Shown: positions 22,059-32,876, counted from the first letter of the stretch. The stretch: DNA of 64,000 nt from Galeruca laticollis (GCA_963921935.1 OY998176.1:139574299-139638298), one strand, 5' to 3'. The notes: a model not told the origin generated them from the sequence alone. Program-made: numbers and translations.

Positions 22059-22520
22059 TTAACACACAAATCCTCGCACGATCGTTCTGTAGACAAGATG
22101 GTTTCTCATCCCAAGGTTAATAGTCCATTGGAAATGATTTGTACTGATCTAGTAGGTCCACTTCCTAGATCGTCGCATGGTAATAGCTATATTTTGGTTG
22201 TAACGGATCATCTTAGTAAATTCTCTATGTTGTTCCCACTCCGTTAAGCCACGTCTCAAGCTGTGATTCGTAATATTGGAAGGGGAATATTTTTGGTTGT
22301 TGGTGTTCCTGGGGTTATTGTGTGTGATAACGGACAGCAATACAGAAGTAAAGAATTCGCTAGGTTTGCTGGGAAATATAATTGTACCATTATGTTTACT
22401 GCGAATTATAATCCTCCCGCGAATCCCACCAAACGAATTAATAGGAGCCTTAAAACTATGTTGGCTATGTATGTGTCCGACAATCATCGCTGTGGGGACA
22501 AGAACTTATTTGTGATTGGG
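22059..22520 (+). pseudogene. Ty3/Gypsy integrase core, catalytic Glu lost
   Basis: Integrase joins the DNA copy to the genome through a DDE triad. The first Asp is in MICTDLVGPLPRS, the second in IVCDNGQQYRSKEFARF. The third position reads NPTKRINRSLKTML, where the family has NPxER, so the Glu codon is AAA at 22431. A TAA at 22245 also breaks the frame, which shifts near 22520. Each change alone would abolish integration in cis. Confidence 0.88.
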
Positions 22521-22944
22521 TGTTGTCTTAGAACGTCATGAGGTAACCAAATTGACACCCTATTTTATAAATTTTGGTCATAATATGTCATTATCAGGGT
22601 CAGATTACTCGAATTCTGAGTTGTTTGATATTGAGGATGCTACTCAATCTGGGGATAAAAGTCGTAATGAGGTTTTTAAGGGTATTTTTAAGGACGTAGC
22701 TAAACGATTGGAAGTAGCTAATAATGAGAGTTGTGATAGGTATAATCAACCAGTATGGAAGCGCAACTATGTATTATCTGATGCCGCTAAATTTTATGCG
22801 AAGAAGCTAGCTCCGAAGTTCGTGGACCCTTTTTACATTAAGAAAAGGATTTCTCCCTGGACATACGAGCTGCGAGGTGATAAAGGTAATAGCGTAGGAG
22901 TGTGGAATGTTAAGGATCTGAAGCCAGATCCAGAAGATGAATAA
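22516..22944 (+). pseudogene. Ty3/Gypsy integrase C-terminal region
   Basis: In the next frame this reads HEVTKLTPYFINFGHNMSLS, RLEVANNESCDRYNQPVWKR, KFVDPFYIKKRISPWTYEL and WNVKDLKPDPEDE, then a stop. The order (target-binding loop, then an SH3-like GPY-type module ending in an acidic tail) is normal for the family. Protein coding ends about 110 bp before the 3' LTR. Confidence 0.85.
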
Positions 22945-23041
22945 GATATTGCGGTTGCCTTATGAGGGTATGCACATCACCATTATAATCTATTCTGAGG
23001 GATGGTGTTTTGTAGGAATTTACGGAGTAAATCCCTTGAAC

Positions 23042-23052
23042 AAAGGGGAGAG
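23042..23052 (+). promoter_or_regulatory. Polypurine tract
   Basis: AAAGGGGAGAG lies one base before the 3' LTR, where plus-strand synthesis would be primed. It supports placing the LTR start at TGATAC. Confidence 0.88.
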
Positions 23053-23053
23053 T

Positions 23054-24841
23054 TGATACGTTTCAATTTTTTGGTTGTGCATATTAAGTTACAGGAACTT
23101 GAAAATATAATTCGTCATGCAATTGAACATCATTTTGACCTACCATGTGTATTAGGAAATCCAGTGGCATCTATATTGGGAATAATTTATTATATTGTAC
23201 AGCTATAAACATTATTACCTTTCCTAATTAACTATACATCAAGTATTTATTTTATTTTTGTGGAGCATGTCCCCGTGGTGTTACTCCGAACGCACTACCC
23301 CTGATACTTATCTTTGTAACGCGATTCTCCGTGATGTGTCTATGCATATATTATTCTGTGATATATACTTGTTGGATATCTCAGCTCTTATTGGTTATTG
23401 GAAGCTTTGATATCTCGAGAGCATTCTGATTGGCTGGCTGGTTTGACACGAGAGTTTTTGATTTTGCCTGTGAATATACTGGACATTCATTGTTCGTTGG
23501 GTATATCGGTGTGAAGGTGGTTGAATTTATGTCACCATTTTCGGATGAAATGATTGAATATTTCACCTTATGTTAAGGGATGACCGGTAAAGTTTAGATT
23601 GATATTTCGTTCTGACCATTGAGACTGAAAGAAAATGTATAGGGTATTAATATATTTCTCATTTTAGGGTTCTCTTTCTTTTTCTTCTCTTTCTTTTCTT
23701 CTCTTCTTTTCGTTCGTCAATCTTTACTATTCTGGATTTGGTTTTGGATTTCATTTTATGGGACAACGATGAGTCAGAACAACAACCTTGTATGGGGGGA
23801 AAATTTGGATTGTTACTGAAGAGTACAATATTGGATCTTATAGCATTCTATAGAAGTAGTAGTTGGTAGCCACCACTAGCAATCATCAAGACACAGTGGA
23901 TTTCACGCAAGTTTTAAACTTTGGTTTATATAAAATACCTTTTTGTGCATAACACTTGTTTAAATCCGTCAGTGTAGGTTGTAGATAACTTTTTTATTGC
24001 CGTAAGCCACTTGTGGTACGCAGTTTACGATACTTGTGTTGATCAAGTATTACAAATACTCTGATCAACATACACTATTCAATTGAACCTGTTTTACCAT
24101 TTATACTCATTGTGGATTGGTGATAACTACACCCACTGTTGTTAAATTTGTAAACGTTACTGTGGCTATTCAATTTTAACATTCTGAGTTATTTGAGTTG
24201 GTGGTAGTAAGCGTATGAGCTCATATGATATTGCGCCATATTGTATTTTTAATATTAACTTTAAAAATTTCACATTTAATTGCATAAACGTTATTTTGTG
24301 CCATAGATACGTATGGTATATTGTATTGATTTAACCCTATATTGTATTTGGAGCTTAAGTATATAGTTTTCTCATTCTACCGGCTAATCGAGTACTCGTT
24401 TGAGAAATTTCATTTGTATGTAGGTATTGGTTTGTACATATTTATACCCAACGAACAATCCAGGCTGTAACATAGAATTTCAATCGGGGGGATTTATAGG
24501 ATTTTACCAGGGGGGTTTCATAGGATTTTACCATGGGGGTTTCATAGGATTTTACCAGGAGGGTCCCATAGGATTTTACCAGGGGGGTGTATAGGATTTT
24601 ACCAGGGGGGTTTATAGGATTTTACTTGGGGGGAATTGAAGGATTTTACTTAGGGAATATATAGGATCTTAACCCAGGGATTTATAGGATGGGATTTATA
24701 GGATTTTAAAGTACCATTGGGTATTAGTGGGTACAGCCTGTCAACCTTTTTTTTGTACAAATTGTAGTAAAATTGAGTTACTACTGGGGGGGATACATTG
24801 GTTTTAAAGGTACGGGATATATATTTTTGACGTGGGATACT

Positions 24842-24884
<43 letters not shown>

Positions 24885-25313
24885 ATAAATTTTTGTACAT
24901 CATTCAATCAAGGGGAAACTTCACTCACCTATGATAATTTGTGTTTATGACTTATGAATCATTCAGGACACCTGGGGGAAATTATTGTAATTTTGTGGTA
25001 CCCTTGTATGTACTAGTTGTATTAGTAGAACCTTGTAAGATCGCTTGATATACTAGGCCACTTCATTAAACTTAGACTTGGGTTAGTGATATCTGACTTT
25101 TATTTCTCCACCTATTTGGTAGTTTTAGGGTGGGAAAAACTTGTGTAGGTAGTTGTCGGGAGGCAAGATTGCCTGGCGCCCTTTTACATTTATTTAGTCT
25201 GTGATCAACGGACTCCCCCCGTCTCCGCAAGAGTTAGAGGCAACGCCTAGAAACGCACAGTATGCACAGAGTTTTAGGTTCATAGATCTCAGAGTGAATA
25301 ACGGTAGGTGGCA
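23054..25313 (+). repeat. 3' LTR, 2,260 bp
   Basis: Shares with the 5' LTR the start TGATACG/ATTTCAATTTT and end GGTAGGTGGCA. It lacks the two 5'-specific segments and has a single TA tract (24844-24881). Its G-run array (24471-24708) is longer. TCTG follows at 25314. Confidence 0.9.
24471..24708 (+). repeat. G-run minisatellite in the 3' LTR
   Basis: Homologous to 16965-17140 but with about seven main units, including variants with G5 (CATGGGGGTTT) and GGAGGG. The copy-number difference shows the array changed after integration. Confidence 0.88.
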
Positions 25314-25317
25314 TCTG
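25314..25317. repeat. Right 4 bp target-site duplication (TCTG)
   Basis: Matches 14773-14776. Beyond it the LINE reverse transcriptase resumes on the minus strand in the frame that continues at 14776. Confidence 0.8.
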
Positions 25318-27453
25318 ATATATCCACTCTTCCTTAATGTCTGTATTCAATGTGTATTTTTGCCATTTTGGTTGACGACTTTTTAATTATTTCATCAATA
25401 AAAATTGTAAATAATAAGGAACTTAGTTCCCCTCCTTGCCTTAATCCTTCTTGTGTTGAAAATGGTTCTGATGTTTCATTCCTGTATATTACACAATTTC
25501 TATTATTTTTGTAAATGTTTTGGATTATATCTATTATTTTGTAATTTACTCCACTTCTTTCTAGTACTTTCCATAACCTCTTTCTTGGTACTTTGTCAAA
25601 AGCTTTTTCCATGTCTATAAATATCATATATACCTATTTTTCTTGTTGTGAGAACTTCTCTGTTATCTGTTTCACTGTGAATATGTGGTCTTGGATGCTT
25701 CGCCCTCTTCTAAATCCACTTTGCGATTCTACGAGTGTATTTTCTATCCCTGGTCTTATCTTACTGTCTATAATCTTCTCGTAGACTTTCATAACTGTAC
25801 TAAGTAGATTTATTCCTCTGTAATTATTGCAGTCTTGTCTACCCCCCTTTTCATATATTGGAACTAATAAGGCTGTCTTACAATCTTCTGGAATCTGTTC
25901 TTCACTCCACGCCGTGTTGTATATTTTCAATAATATTTTTTTTCCTGTTTCCCCTAAATTCTTGAACATTTCTGCTGTTGATTTATCAATTCCTGGAGAC
26001 TTTCCATTTTTCAATTCATCTATTATTTCCTGTAATTCTTTTAGAGTTACAATGTCTTTATTTTCTATTATTGCATCCTTTTTTTTGTTAATGTCTTGAA
26101 TTCTGTTGTCTGCTCCTAGTAATTCCTCAAAATACTCTTTCCATATATCAATTACTTCGTTTTCATTTCTTAGTATATCCCTTGTTTCATTTTTTATCCA
26201 TGTTATTTCTTGTGGTTTTTCCTTTCTTAATGACTTCAATGTTTTGTAAAACAGTTTTTGATTTGATTTACTATTGGTTTCCATTTTTTCGCCAAATTAT
26301 TTCCACTGATTTCTTTTAGCTACTGTTACCATCTCTTTCACCTTTTTCCTCTTCTCTTTGTACACTTCATAGTTTTCCGTTATTTTGTTATTTATATATA
26401 TTTTCCACGCTTTTTTTTTAGTTTTACTTTTATTTTAATTTCGTCCGTCCACCAAGCTGTTTGTTTCTTCTTATTAGTTTTCTTGCTACAACCACATATT
26501 CCTTTAGCGGTTTCCAATACGGTTTTTTTTAAATAATCCCACATTCATTCTAAATTACCATTTTTCATTAGATCACAATTATTTAAGAACTTTCCTGATA
26601 AGTCCATTCCGTATTTCTCTGCCATATCTTTGTTTTGGAGTTTGTATGATCTGGCCGATTCATATTCTATTATTTTTTCTACTTTTTGTTTATTATGATT
26701 TGTAATTTCTACTTGTTCTCTTATTTTTGTTACAAGTAAATAATGGTCACTTCCCATTTCTGGTCCTCTTCTAACTTGGGTATCCAATACTTCCTTTCTA
26801 TCATTCTTTTCCACTAATATGTAATCTATTATTGACCTTTCATTTTTGCTTTCCATCACACGTGTATATTAATGTATGTCTTTATGTTGGAAAAATGTAT
26901 TAGTTACAATAAAATAGTGTAATATGCAAAAATCCAACAGCCGTTCTCCATTATTATTCCTAAATGCTTCACCATGTTTTCCTATTACTGTTCTGTAAAT
27001 GTCATCTTTTGTTCCCACTCTGCTATTCAAATCTCCAAGTATAATTATTTTTACTTTTGCATTTTCTGTAGCCATAGTTAGATCTTCCCAAAACCTATCT
27101 TTATTTCCTACTGTGTCGTCTTCATTTGGTCCATATACAATTATTATAGTTTTTGTGTCCATATTTTTATTTTTCATTTCCATCACCAGTAATCTTTCCG
27201 ACCATTTCGTCCATCCAGTAATTTGTTCTTCTAAGTTTCTCTGTATTATGCATGCAACTCCTGCTGCCGCTCTTTTCTCATTTTCAATACCACTATATAT
27301 GAGTATATGACCATTATCCATTTTCACTATTCCTTGTCCTTTTTTTGTCTCTGTTATAGCTAGTATTTTCAAGTTTGTATGTTCAAACTCTTCTTTTCAT
27401 TCTTTTTCTTTACCTAAAATACTTCTAACACTCCATGTTCCAATTCTCCACAT
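25318..27453 (-). pseudogene. LINE ORF2, endonuclease and N-terminal reverse transcriptase
   Basis: Minus strand from an ATG at 27453 (MWRIGTWSVRSILG). The APE-type endonuclease has LAITETKKGQG (catalytic Glu), VYGPNEDD, IIILGDLNSRVG and, after a stop at 26869, SIIDYILVEK and MGSDHYLLV. A linker with frameshifts follows. Reverse transcriptase occupies 26284-25318: LKNGKSPGIDKSTAEMFK, LLVPIYEKGGRQDCNNYRGI, SGFRRGRSIQDHIF, MIFIDMEKAFDKVPR (motif A), LRQGGELSSLLFTIFIDEII (motif B), then HIEYRH, a TAA and GRVDIS where the LTR element begins. Catalytic residues in the visible motifs are intact, but stops at 26869, 26545, 25628 and 25350 silence it. Confidence 0.88.
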
Positions 27454-27509
27454 TTCCGTTGCTAATTGTACTTTATTCTTATCAAATTCCGATGCCGTGT
27501 CTTTTTATC

Positions 27510-28292
27510 TGTTACCAAGAATATCTGGTTCTTTATTTAGTTTTTTGGATGTATTTTTTCCAGTATTTTCATTCTATTTGTTTCTTTATCCCATCTCCAT
27601 TCTTGTCCATTTACTATTACCTTATTGTATCCCATTTTCACGTCTTTTCACTTTTGGTTTTCTAATTCTGCAAACATCCTTATCTCTTTTAGTTTTTTTT
27701 CCTTATAAAAACTCTTTCTTCTTTCCTCTCCTTTAATTTAGCTTTATTTGCCATATTTTTTTCTTTATCAGTTTCTTTTTGACATTCCACTATACACATT
27801 TTCTTCCCTATCTTGTTAACTGCTTTAGGCTCGATATTAATTTTTAGTTGTTGACTCAAAAAGTTTCTGACATTTTCCACCAATTTCGACGGCTCAGTTT
27901 CAATCAATTTATCATCACATTATTCTTTCTTTATCTATAATTTCCATTGTTTTTTCCATCTCTCCCATTTCTGTTTTCATTTCTGTATTTTCTTTTTCAA
28001 TTGCTTGGTTTTCTTTTCTCAATACTTCGTTTTCAACTTTCAACTTTAATATTTCCTCGTTAAACAGAGCCTATTGATCTTTAATTTATTTGATATCGTT
28101 TTTAATTAGTTGTTGTTCCCATTTCATAACCTTTTGATATGCAGACATTTCCTTCATTAACGCTATGATTTCATCTAACTTTTCATCTTTTTCACTTTTA
28201 GGTGGGGTTCTGTTAGTCCTCTAGCTAACTTCAAATAATCCATCCATTTTTCTTTTCTTTGAATCTTCTGTAGAATAATCATCGCTATCCAT
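27510..28292 (-). pseudogene. LINE ORF1, coiled coil plus RRM-like domain
   Basis: ORF1p of L1-like LINEs is a trimeric RNA-binding chaperone. From the ATG at 28292: MDSDDYSTEDSKKRKMDG, then a long acidic/basic heptad region (EILKLKVENEVLRKENQAIE, EMKTEMGEMEKTMEIIDKE) typical of a coiled coil. The RRM-like block follows at 27689-27907 (VENVRNFLSQQLKI, AVNKIGKKMCIVECQKETD, LKERKEERVFI). A C-terminal block with GYNKVIVNGQEWRWDKE ends near 27560. Several stops and at least one frameshift interrupt it. The same layout and opening MDNEDY-like sequence occur at 60879. Confidence 0.75.
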
Positions 28293-28402
28293 TTTGTTTA
28301 TATTTTGTATTCAACTACTATTTGATTATATTATTTTCGTGGTAGCGTAAGACCAAGGTACCCAGATCGACTCTTCGGAGATACTTAATCTATCCAACCA
28401 CT

Positions 28403-28458
<56 letters not shown>

Positions 28459-28765
28459 AGTTTCTTTCATTATTTTGTCCTTTATTTTTCAAATTTGACA
28501 ACGTCGCAAATTATATCGTTTTGGACTCGCCTTAAATCAATTGCTTCTTATTTCAGTAACATAATTCTAACCTATTTATTTATTTGTTTTTACAAAATCT
28601 AACGTTTCTCTTTGTTTTTTTGTAGCACTACGTACTTTACCTTTCTAGTTCTAGAATTCAAATTCTAGTTAATTAATTTTCGCTGCACTTTATCGATATA
28701 TCGAACTAACTAAATGCAGGAGAATTTTATAAACACTTTATTATTTCCACGCACCGTTGCCAATC
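28293..28765 (-). other. LINE 5' leader with internal (TA)n
   Basis: Non-coding interval between ORF1 and the right target-site duplication. It holds a second TA microsatellite at about 28403-28457. I infer it is the 5' UTR from the position of the 14 bp duplication. Confidence 0.6.
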
Positions 28766-28779
28766 TCTTGCCAAGTTAT
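28766..28779. repeat. Right 14 bp target-site duplication of the LINE
   Basis: TCTTGCCAAGTTAT, identical to 13807-13820. Confidence 0.8.
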
Positions 28780-28807
28780 TTTTCCAAATTAGTTGGAGAA
28801 TAACTAT

Positions 28808-29292
28808 GTATATTAATTAGTTTGTACAATAAAACCTTCGAGCCATACGGGACGGATTTTATTTTTGAATACTTATGGAGCCACTTATATATAGACAGGG
28901 ATGGAAGAATCTGAAGGCACGTTCATCTCCAATCTTCATATTGTCAACTTAAATTGTAAATTGATTATGAATGAAGGTATTTTGAATTATAATATTCTTA
29001 CATCTATTGTTTTTGCAGCAGTAGACTGGGTGAGATATGGTCCAGCAATGATTTCGCTTATTTTGGTGTGAAATTTTCTATTCGACAAATAAGAATTTAA
29101 CAATTTGATTTATTAATTGGGTGTTCTTATATTAATTAGTTTGTACAATAAAACCTTCGAGCCATACGGGATGGAATTTATTTCTGAATAATTATGGAGC
29201 CACTTATATATAGACAGGGATGGAAGAATCTGAAGGCACGTTCATCTCTAATCTTCATATTCTTACATCTATTGTTTTTGCAGCAGTAGACG
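28808..29292. repeat. Direct duplication, 321 bp offset
   Basis: ATATTAATTAGTTTGTACAA and about 130 bp after it occur at 28808 and again at 29129, including CCTTCGAGCCATACGGGA and GACAGGGATGGAAGAATC. The second copy lacks about 50 bp (28945-28993 equivalent) and then rejoins at TTCTTACATCTATTG through GCAGCAGTAGAC. No coding sequence is apparent. Confidence 0.85.
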
Positions 29293-29299
29293 CTATATT

Positions 29300-30120
29300 G
29301 ATTGATTGATTATGTGTGGCTATCTTCATATACCATATAATTTGAAAAAATAGTTCGTTTAATAATATTCTCGTCTTTAGAAAGCGAGCCCGCATATTTA
29401 TTTCTGGTATTATATGGAACAAAACGTCGGAAAGTTAAATAAAAATTGTAGGAAAATGATGGCCTTTTTGCTGTCCCTGAGGAATTCGCACACCGCAAAA
29501 GTCATCGCAGACAAAACTTCCTAATAAAAATAAAACAAACCGATCTCTTCCAGTTTTCTTTCGTGCTTTTTTTGAATTGAGCTCATAGCTTTGTTCACAT
29601 CGTCAAATTTTGCGTATTGCTTTTACTCTAAAATGAATGTGTAGATATGCTTTACGTATATTAACCGTTATATAACTAGAAAAAATTACTATCACCCATA
29701 TAGACCCTGAAAATGTTATATTTATTATGAATTTTGTATCAAATTGATTTCGTTGGAGATCAAAGGAACATATAATGAAATGAAATGAAATTTGAGTCTC
29801 TGAAGTGATTAAAAAGTGTCTGTTGATTGTAATGAATACTTGAAGACTTGCAATGAAAACCGGATTAAGTGCCAAGATATTGAATTTTTACTTTAAATCT
29901 GAAACATGTGTTATGTATCAAACCTATAAAGAAGGATGAATGCAAGGATTGCTAGGAACTGTTAAAAACATTTTTAAAGATGGTGCATAATGTTCTGAAA
30001 TTAGATAACTTAAATCCGTGCTAAGTGCCAAAACCCTCATAACCACACTATAACTGTCATACACAGAGGTTTCTTTCTGCATTTACGCGTGTGTTGCTCC
30101 CTTTGAGAGATAGTATTGTT
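29300..30120. other. AT-rich DNA, nothing recognised
   Basis: Short open frames at 29310-29498 and 29603-29875 (minus) have no motif. Confidence 0.5.
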
Positions 30121-30131
30121 TCTATGTAATG

Positions 30132-30292
30132 AACAACGTAATAGAACCATCTAGTACTCCGCCTGCCAAAAGAAAAAGAAAACTTGGAGAAGGAAGAATA
30201 AAAAATAACAATAAGTAGAGAAGAAACTAAGGCAAAGAATACGTGTACAACAAAAATAAAGTAGCGAAATTGAAGGATGAACTGATAGCAAC
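30132..30292 (+). pseudogene. Possible exon with a basic 'GKEY' motif
   Basis: From an ATG at 30132: MNNVIEPSSTPPAKRKRK, then in a broken frame RRN, a stop, GKEYVYNKNKV. From memory, insect repeat-associated proteins carry a similar basic segment ending RNxGKEYxxxKGK, usually followed by a Cys-rich domain that I cannot find here. A donor-like G|GTAATT follows at about 30292. With two stops it is at best a remnant. Confidence 0.22.
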
Positions 30293-30326
30293 GGTAATTA
30301 TTGAACTTGTAATTGAATTAACATTA

Positions 30327-30334
30327 GTTTAGTG
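30327..30334. repeat. Left 8 bp target-site duplication of the hAT element
   Basis: GTTTAGTG, repeated exactly at 32389-32396. Eight bp is diagnostic of hAT. Confidence 0.9.
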
Positions 30335-32388
30335 AAGTGGTCGCCAGCCTGTCGATCGCGAGCTACCGGTAGCTCGCGGAGGCAATTCTGGTAGCTCTCA
30401 CAACAATTTTAATTCAAAAACTACAAACTCCAAAAATCAGAGAAGCTTCCGAAAATTCCACAAAAAAGTCTAATTGTCATAATATTAAACAAAAACAGCG
30501 GCAACGTTGCGGTGAGCGATCTGCCGCTGACGGCATCAAGCTAGAACCGACCAGCCGGACCAGCGCGTTAGTGTTCGAGAACGATCAGGATTGCTTTGAA
30601 CGGGATAAATACGCACCGCGCGGTGACATTGCGCTTAGTTTAAAACTGAACACGTAACCAACGTCCAGCGGTTGGGTTAGTAGAGAACAACAAGAAATAA
30701 TATTATGACAAGCAGTTGTAAGAAGGTAAAGACATACCACTTTCATTCGGAATATGAAGAACCCTACTTTTTTACAGAGATTAAAGATAAAAATGTGTGT
30801 TTGTTATGTAATACTTCGGTCTCCGTTGGTTAAAAAAGAAATATTGAGAGACATCATAAAACTGTACAGTCTAATTTTGAAAAATCATTCCCACTACATT
30901 CTGCCGCCAGAAAGGAGAACCTGAAACAGTTAAAAAAGCAGTTAATTGGACAACAATCAATATTTTTAAGAACAGTCGACAAAAATAAGGCTGCAACTGA
31001 AGCATCGTACTGTGTGTGCCAGATAGTTGCACAAAAAAAGAAACCTTATGAACACGGGGAAATGATAAAACAGGCGTTTTTAGAAGTTGCTGATTCGTTA
31101 TTTGCCAACTTTAGAAATAAAGACGAGATAGTTTCAGCTATAAAATATATGCAACTTTCTGCTAATACAGTGATAAGACGTGTAGAAGTAATGAGCAATG
31201 ATACTTTTCCACAGTTATGAACTGACTTAAATAACTGTGTTCATTTTTCACTTCAACTGGATGAATCAACATATATCGTTGACACTGCCCAGATGGCCGT
31301 GTTCGTCAGAATGGTTTTTAATGATTTTGCGATTAAAGAAGATCTTTCCAAGTTTATGACACTGAAAGGATACACTACTGGACAGGAGTTGTTTTCTCAT
31401 TTAAAAAATATTATTTCTTCCGAGAAAATTCCAATATCGAAAATGGTAGGCTTGACAACCGATGGCGCTCCAGCTATGGTGGGTTGTGATAAGGGTCTGG
31501 TGGCGTTATGTCGTAAAGATGAAGCTTTTCCGCAATTTCTCTGTAACCACTAGATTATCCATCAGCAAGCATAATGTGGAAATTTCCTGAAACTAAACAA
31601 CGTTATGCAACTGGTAGTAAAAATTGTGAACAAGATTATAGCTCAAGCAACTTGTATTATGCAGGACTTTGGCGAAGACATCGCTGCAACAGAAATGTAA
31701 GTAATTGAGTTTCAAAATGATTAATCCCTAAAATCGTTAGTCTCAAGTACCAAATGTATCTGGCCTATTGTAATTAAAGACAAATATTCAGTTCTGTGCC
31801 GTGTTGACTTGAAAGTGAAAGCATTATTCAGTTCAAGTTATTTGTGTGAATCTTCTTTTCCCAATATGAAGTTTATTAAGAACAAATATCGCAATCGACT
31901 TACAGATGAACATGTGGCTAATTGTACTCGAATGGCTGTATCAAATTATACTGCAAACATTAAAAAAATTATCGCTGAGTCTGAGTGTCAACCTTCTCAT
32001 TGAACGTGCTTTTTTATTTTTCAATGTTTATGTTCATGATAGTGCGTTACTTTTTTGTTGCTATTATTAACTATTTTTAAATCTTACGTGACATGCCGTT
32101 GGTTTGGATAAAAGTTTGTGTTTATTTTTCAAACACCTTCGTTTGGTAGGTAGGAATGTAGCTATGAACAAGTACGTACTAGTAATATTAGTTATTTTGT
32201 TATTAGTTTATTATTAGTACCTATGTATTATGTATTACCAGTTAAATAGTAGAATAAATACATATAATTATAAATTAACTGTGGGTTATTCCATTTACGT
32301 TGCGTTACGTGGCTTCTGTGTGGGTAGCTCGCTGTTTATTCCAAAATTAACAAAGTAGCTCAACACATTGAGAGGTTGGCGACCACTG
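30335..32388 (+). mobile_element. hAT DNA transposon, 2,054 bp
   Basis: Left end AAGTGGTCGCCAGCC pairs with right end GGTTGGCGACCACTG (inverted repeat of about 15 bp, consensus CAGTGGTCGCCAACC; the left first base is mutated). Exact 8 bp duplications flank it. Subterminal AGCTACCGGTAGCTCGC repeats are present at left, and AGCTCGC also occurs near the right end. It encodes a broken BED-finger transposase on the plus strand. Confidence 0.92.
30705..32003 (+). pseudogene. hAT transposase with BED finger, broken
   Basis: The hAT transposase cuts and pastes the element. From the ATG at 30705: a BED-type zinc finger (NVCLLCNTSVSVG, a stop, RNIERHHKTV), then a hAT N-terminal region (YEHGEMIKQAFLEVADSLF, MQLSANTVIRRVEVMSNDTF). 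After a stop at 31218 the catalytic core appears: FSLQLDESTYIVDTAQM (first Asp), MVGLTTDGAPAMVGCDKGLV (second Asp) and FLCNH ending at a stop, 31551-31553. Between about 31555 and 31800 the sequence is scrambled or deleted. The dimerisation tail returns at 31809-32003 (SSYLCESSFPNMKFIKNKY, RNRLTDEHV). It resembles ZBED5/SCAND3-like proteins. Dead copy. Confidence 0.88.
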
Positions 32389-32396
32389 GTTTAGTG
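32389..32396. repeat. Right 8 bp target-site duplication of the hAT element
   Basis: GTTTAGTG, identical to 30327-30334. Confidence 0.9.
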
Positions 32397-32455
32397 TTTG
32401 GATAGAAACCATTTAATCTCTAGGCATCCCCCATGATCGGGTGCCAACACCCTTG

Positions 32456-32876
32456 TGTTGGACAACAAAGATACCTTCAATAGCTGGTGCTTCCAATAAA
32501 AGTCGCAGGCTCTTTAATGACTTTATTATGATAATAAAGTATGTTCGTCAGGAACAATTAAAAATGTATTATGAACCAAATACTAACACATAGAACTTAA
32601 TATACATGTAACTGCCGCTATCGCAAAAACCGGCACACAGACACACCATTCTTCTCTCTGACGCGTAGATGACATCGCGCACTTCTGTCATCCAACTTAT
32701 TATTTATAGAACTACTGAAGATTCCTCACTAACAGAAGGTTAGTACTTGGGTGTTACTGCTCCGGTTTCATAGATGAAGCCACGAGTACCAATAATTTAA
32801 TTTTAATCCTCTCGTGTGGCGTTTTCTTTGAGGCAACACTGTTGGGAGCTGGACCTTTTAGGCCCAAATCCCAACA
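32456..32876 (-). repeat. BEL/Pao LTR (3' LTR of a minus-strand copy)
   Basis: On the minus strand it begins TGTTGGGATTTGGG and ends TTGTCCAACA, a TGTTGG..CCAACA inverted pair, length 421 bp. The minus-strand sequence just before it (GGCAAGAGAGTA) is purine-rich and could be the polypurine tract, and the BEL/Pao C-terminal coding tail lies upstream at 33216-33065. That order identifies this as the 3' LTR. The matching 5' LTR is not in the window. Confidence 0.75.

Larger units (their letters stand above)
14777..25313 (+). mobile_element. Complete Ty3/Gypsy retrotransposon with very long LTRs
   Basis: The element is 10,537 bp: 5' LTR 14777-18272, primer binding site 18279-18296, gag 18462-19805, pol 19811-22944, polypurine tract 23042-23052, 3' LTR 23054-25313. 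LTRs begin TGATAC and end GGTGGCA. It inserted in the opposite orientation to the LINE it interrupts. All structural parts are present, but gag and pol carry at least five in-frame stops, two or more frameshifts and a catalytic Glu-to-Lys change in integrase. The LTRs have diverged by a few percent in sampled stretches. It is an old, inactive copy. Confidence 0.92.
13821..28765 (-). mobile_element. RTE/L1-like LINE, split by an LTR element
   Basis: The element is read on the minus strand: 5' leader (28765-28293), ORF1 (28292 to about 27510), ORF2 (27453-25318 and 14776-14007), a 3' UTR of about 130 bp and a (TA)n tail at 13821-13877. A 14 bp duplication flanks it. Without the nested 10.5 kb LTR retrotransposon and its duplicated 4 bp, it is about 4.4 kb, a plausible full length. 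Stops and frameshifts in both ORFs show it is inactive. ORF1 is of the coiled-coil/RRM type, and a related copy's ORF1 lies at 60879. Clade assignment (RTE-like versus another APE-type LINE) is by resemblance only. Confidence 0.85.

Noticed and set aside
14777..25313. Endogenous retrovirus with an envelope gene
   Set aside because: No envelope-like frame exists between integrase (ends 22944) and the 3' LTR (starts 23054).
26999..27736. Hydrophobic plus-strand frames
   Set aside because: Antisense shadows of the LINE endonuclease and ORF1.
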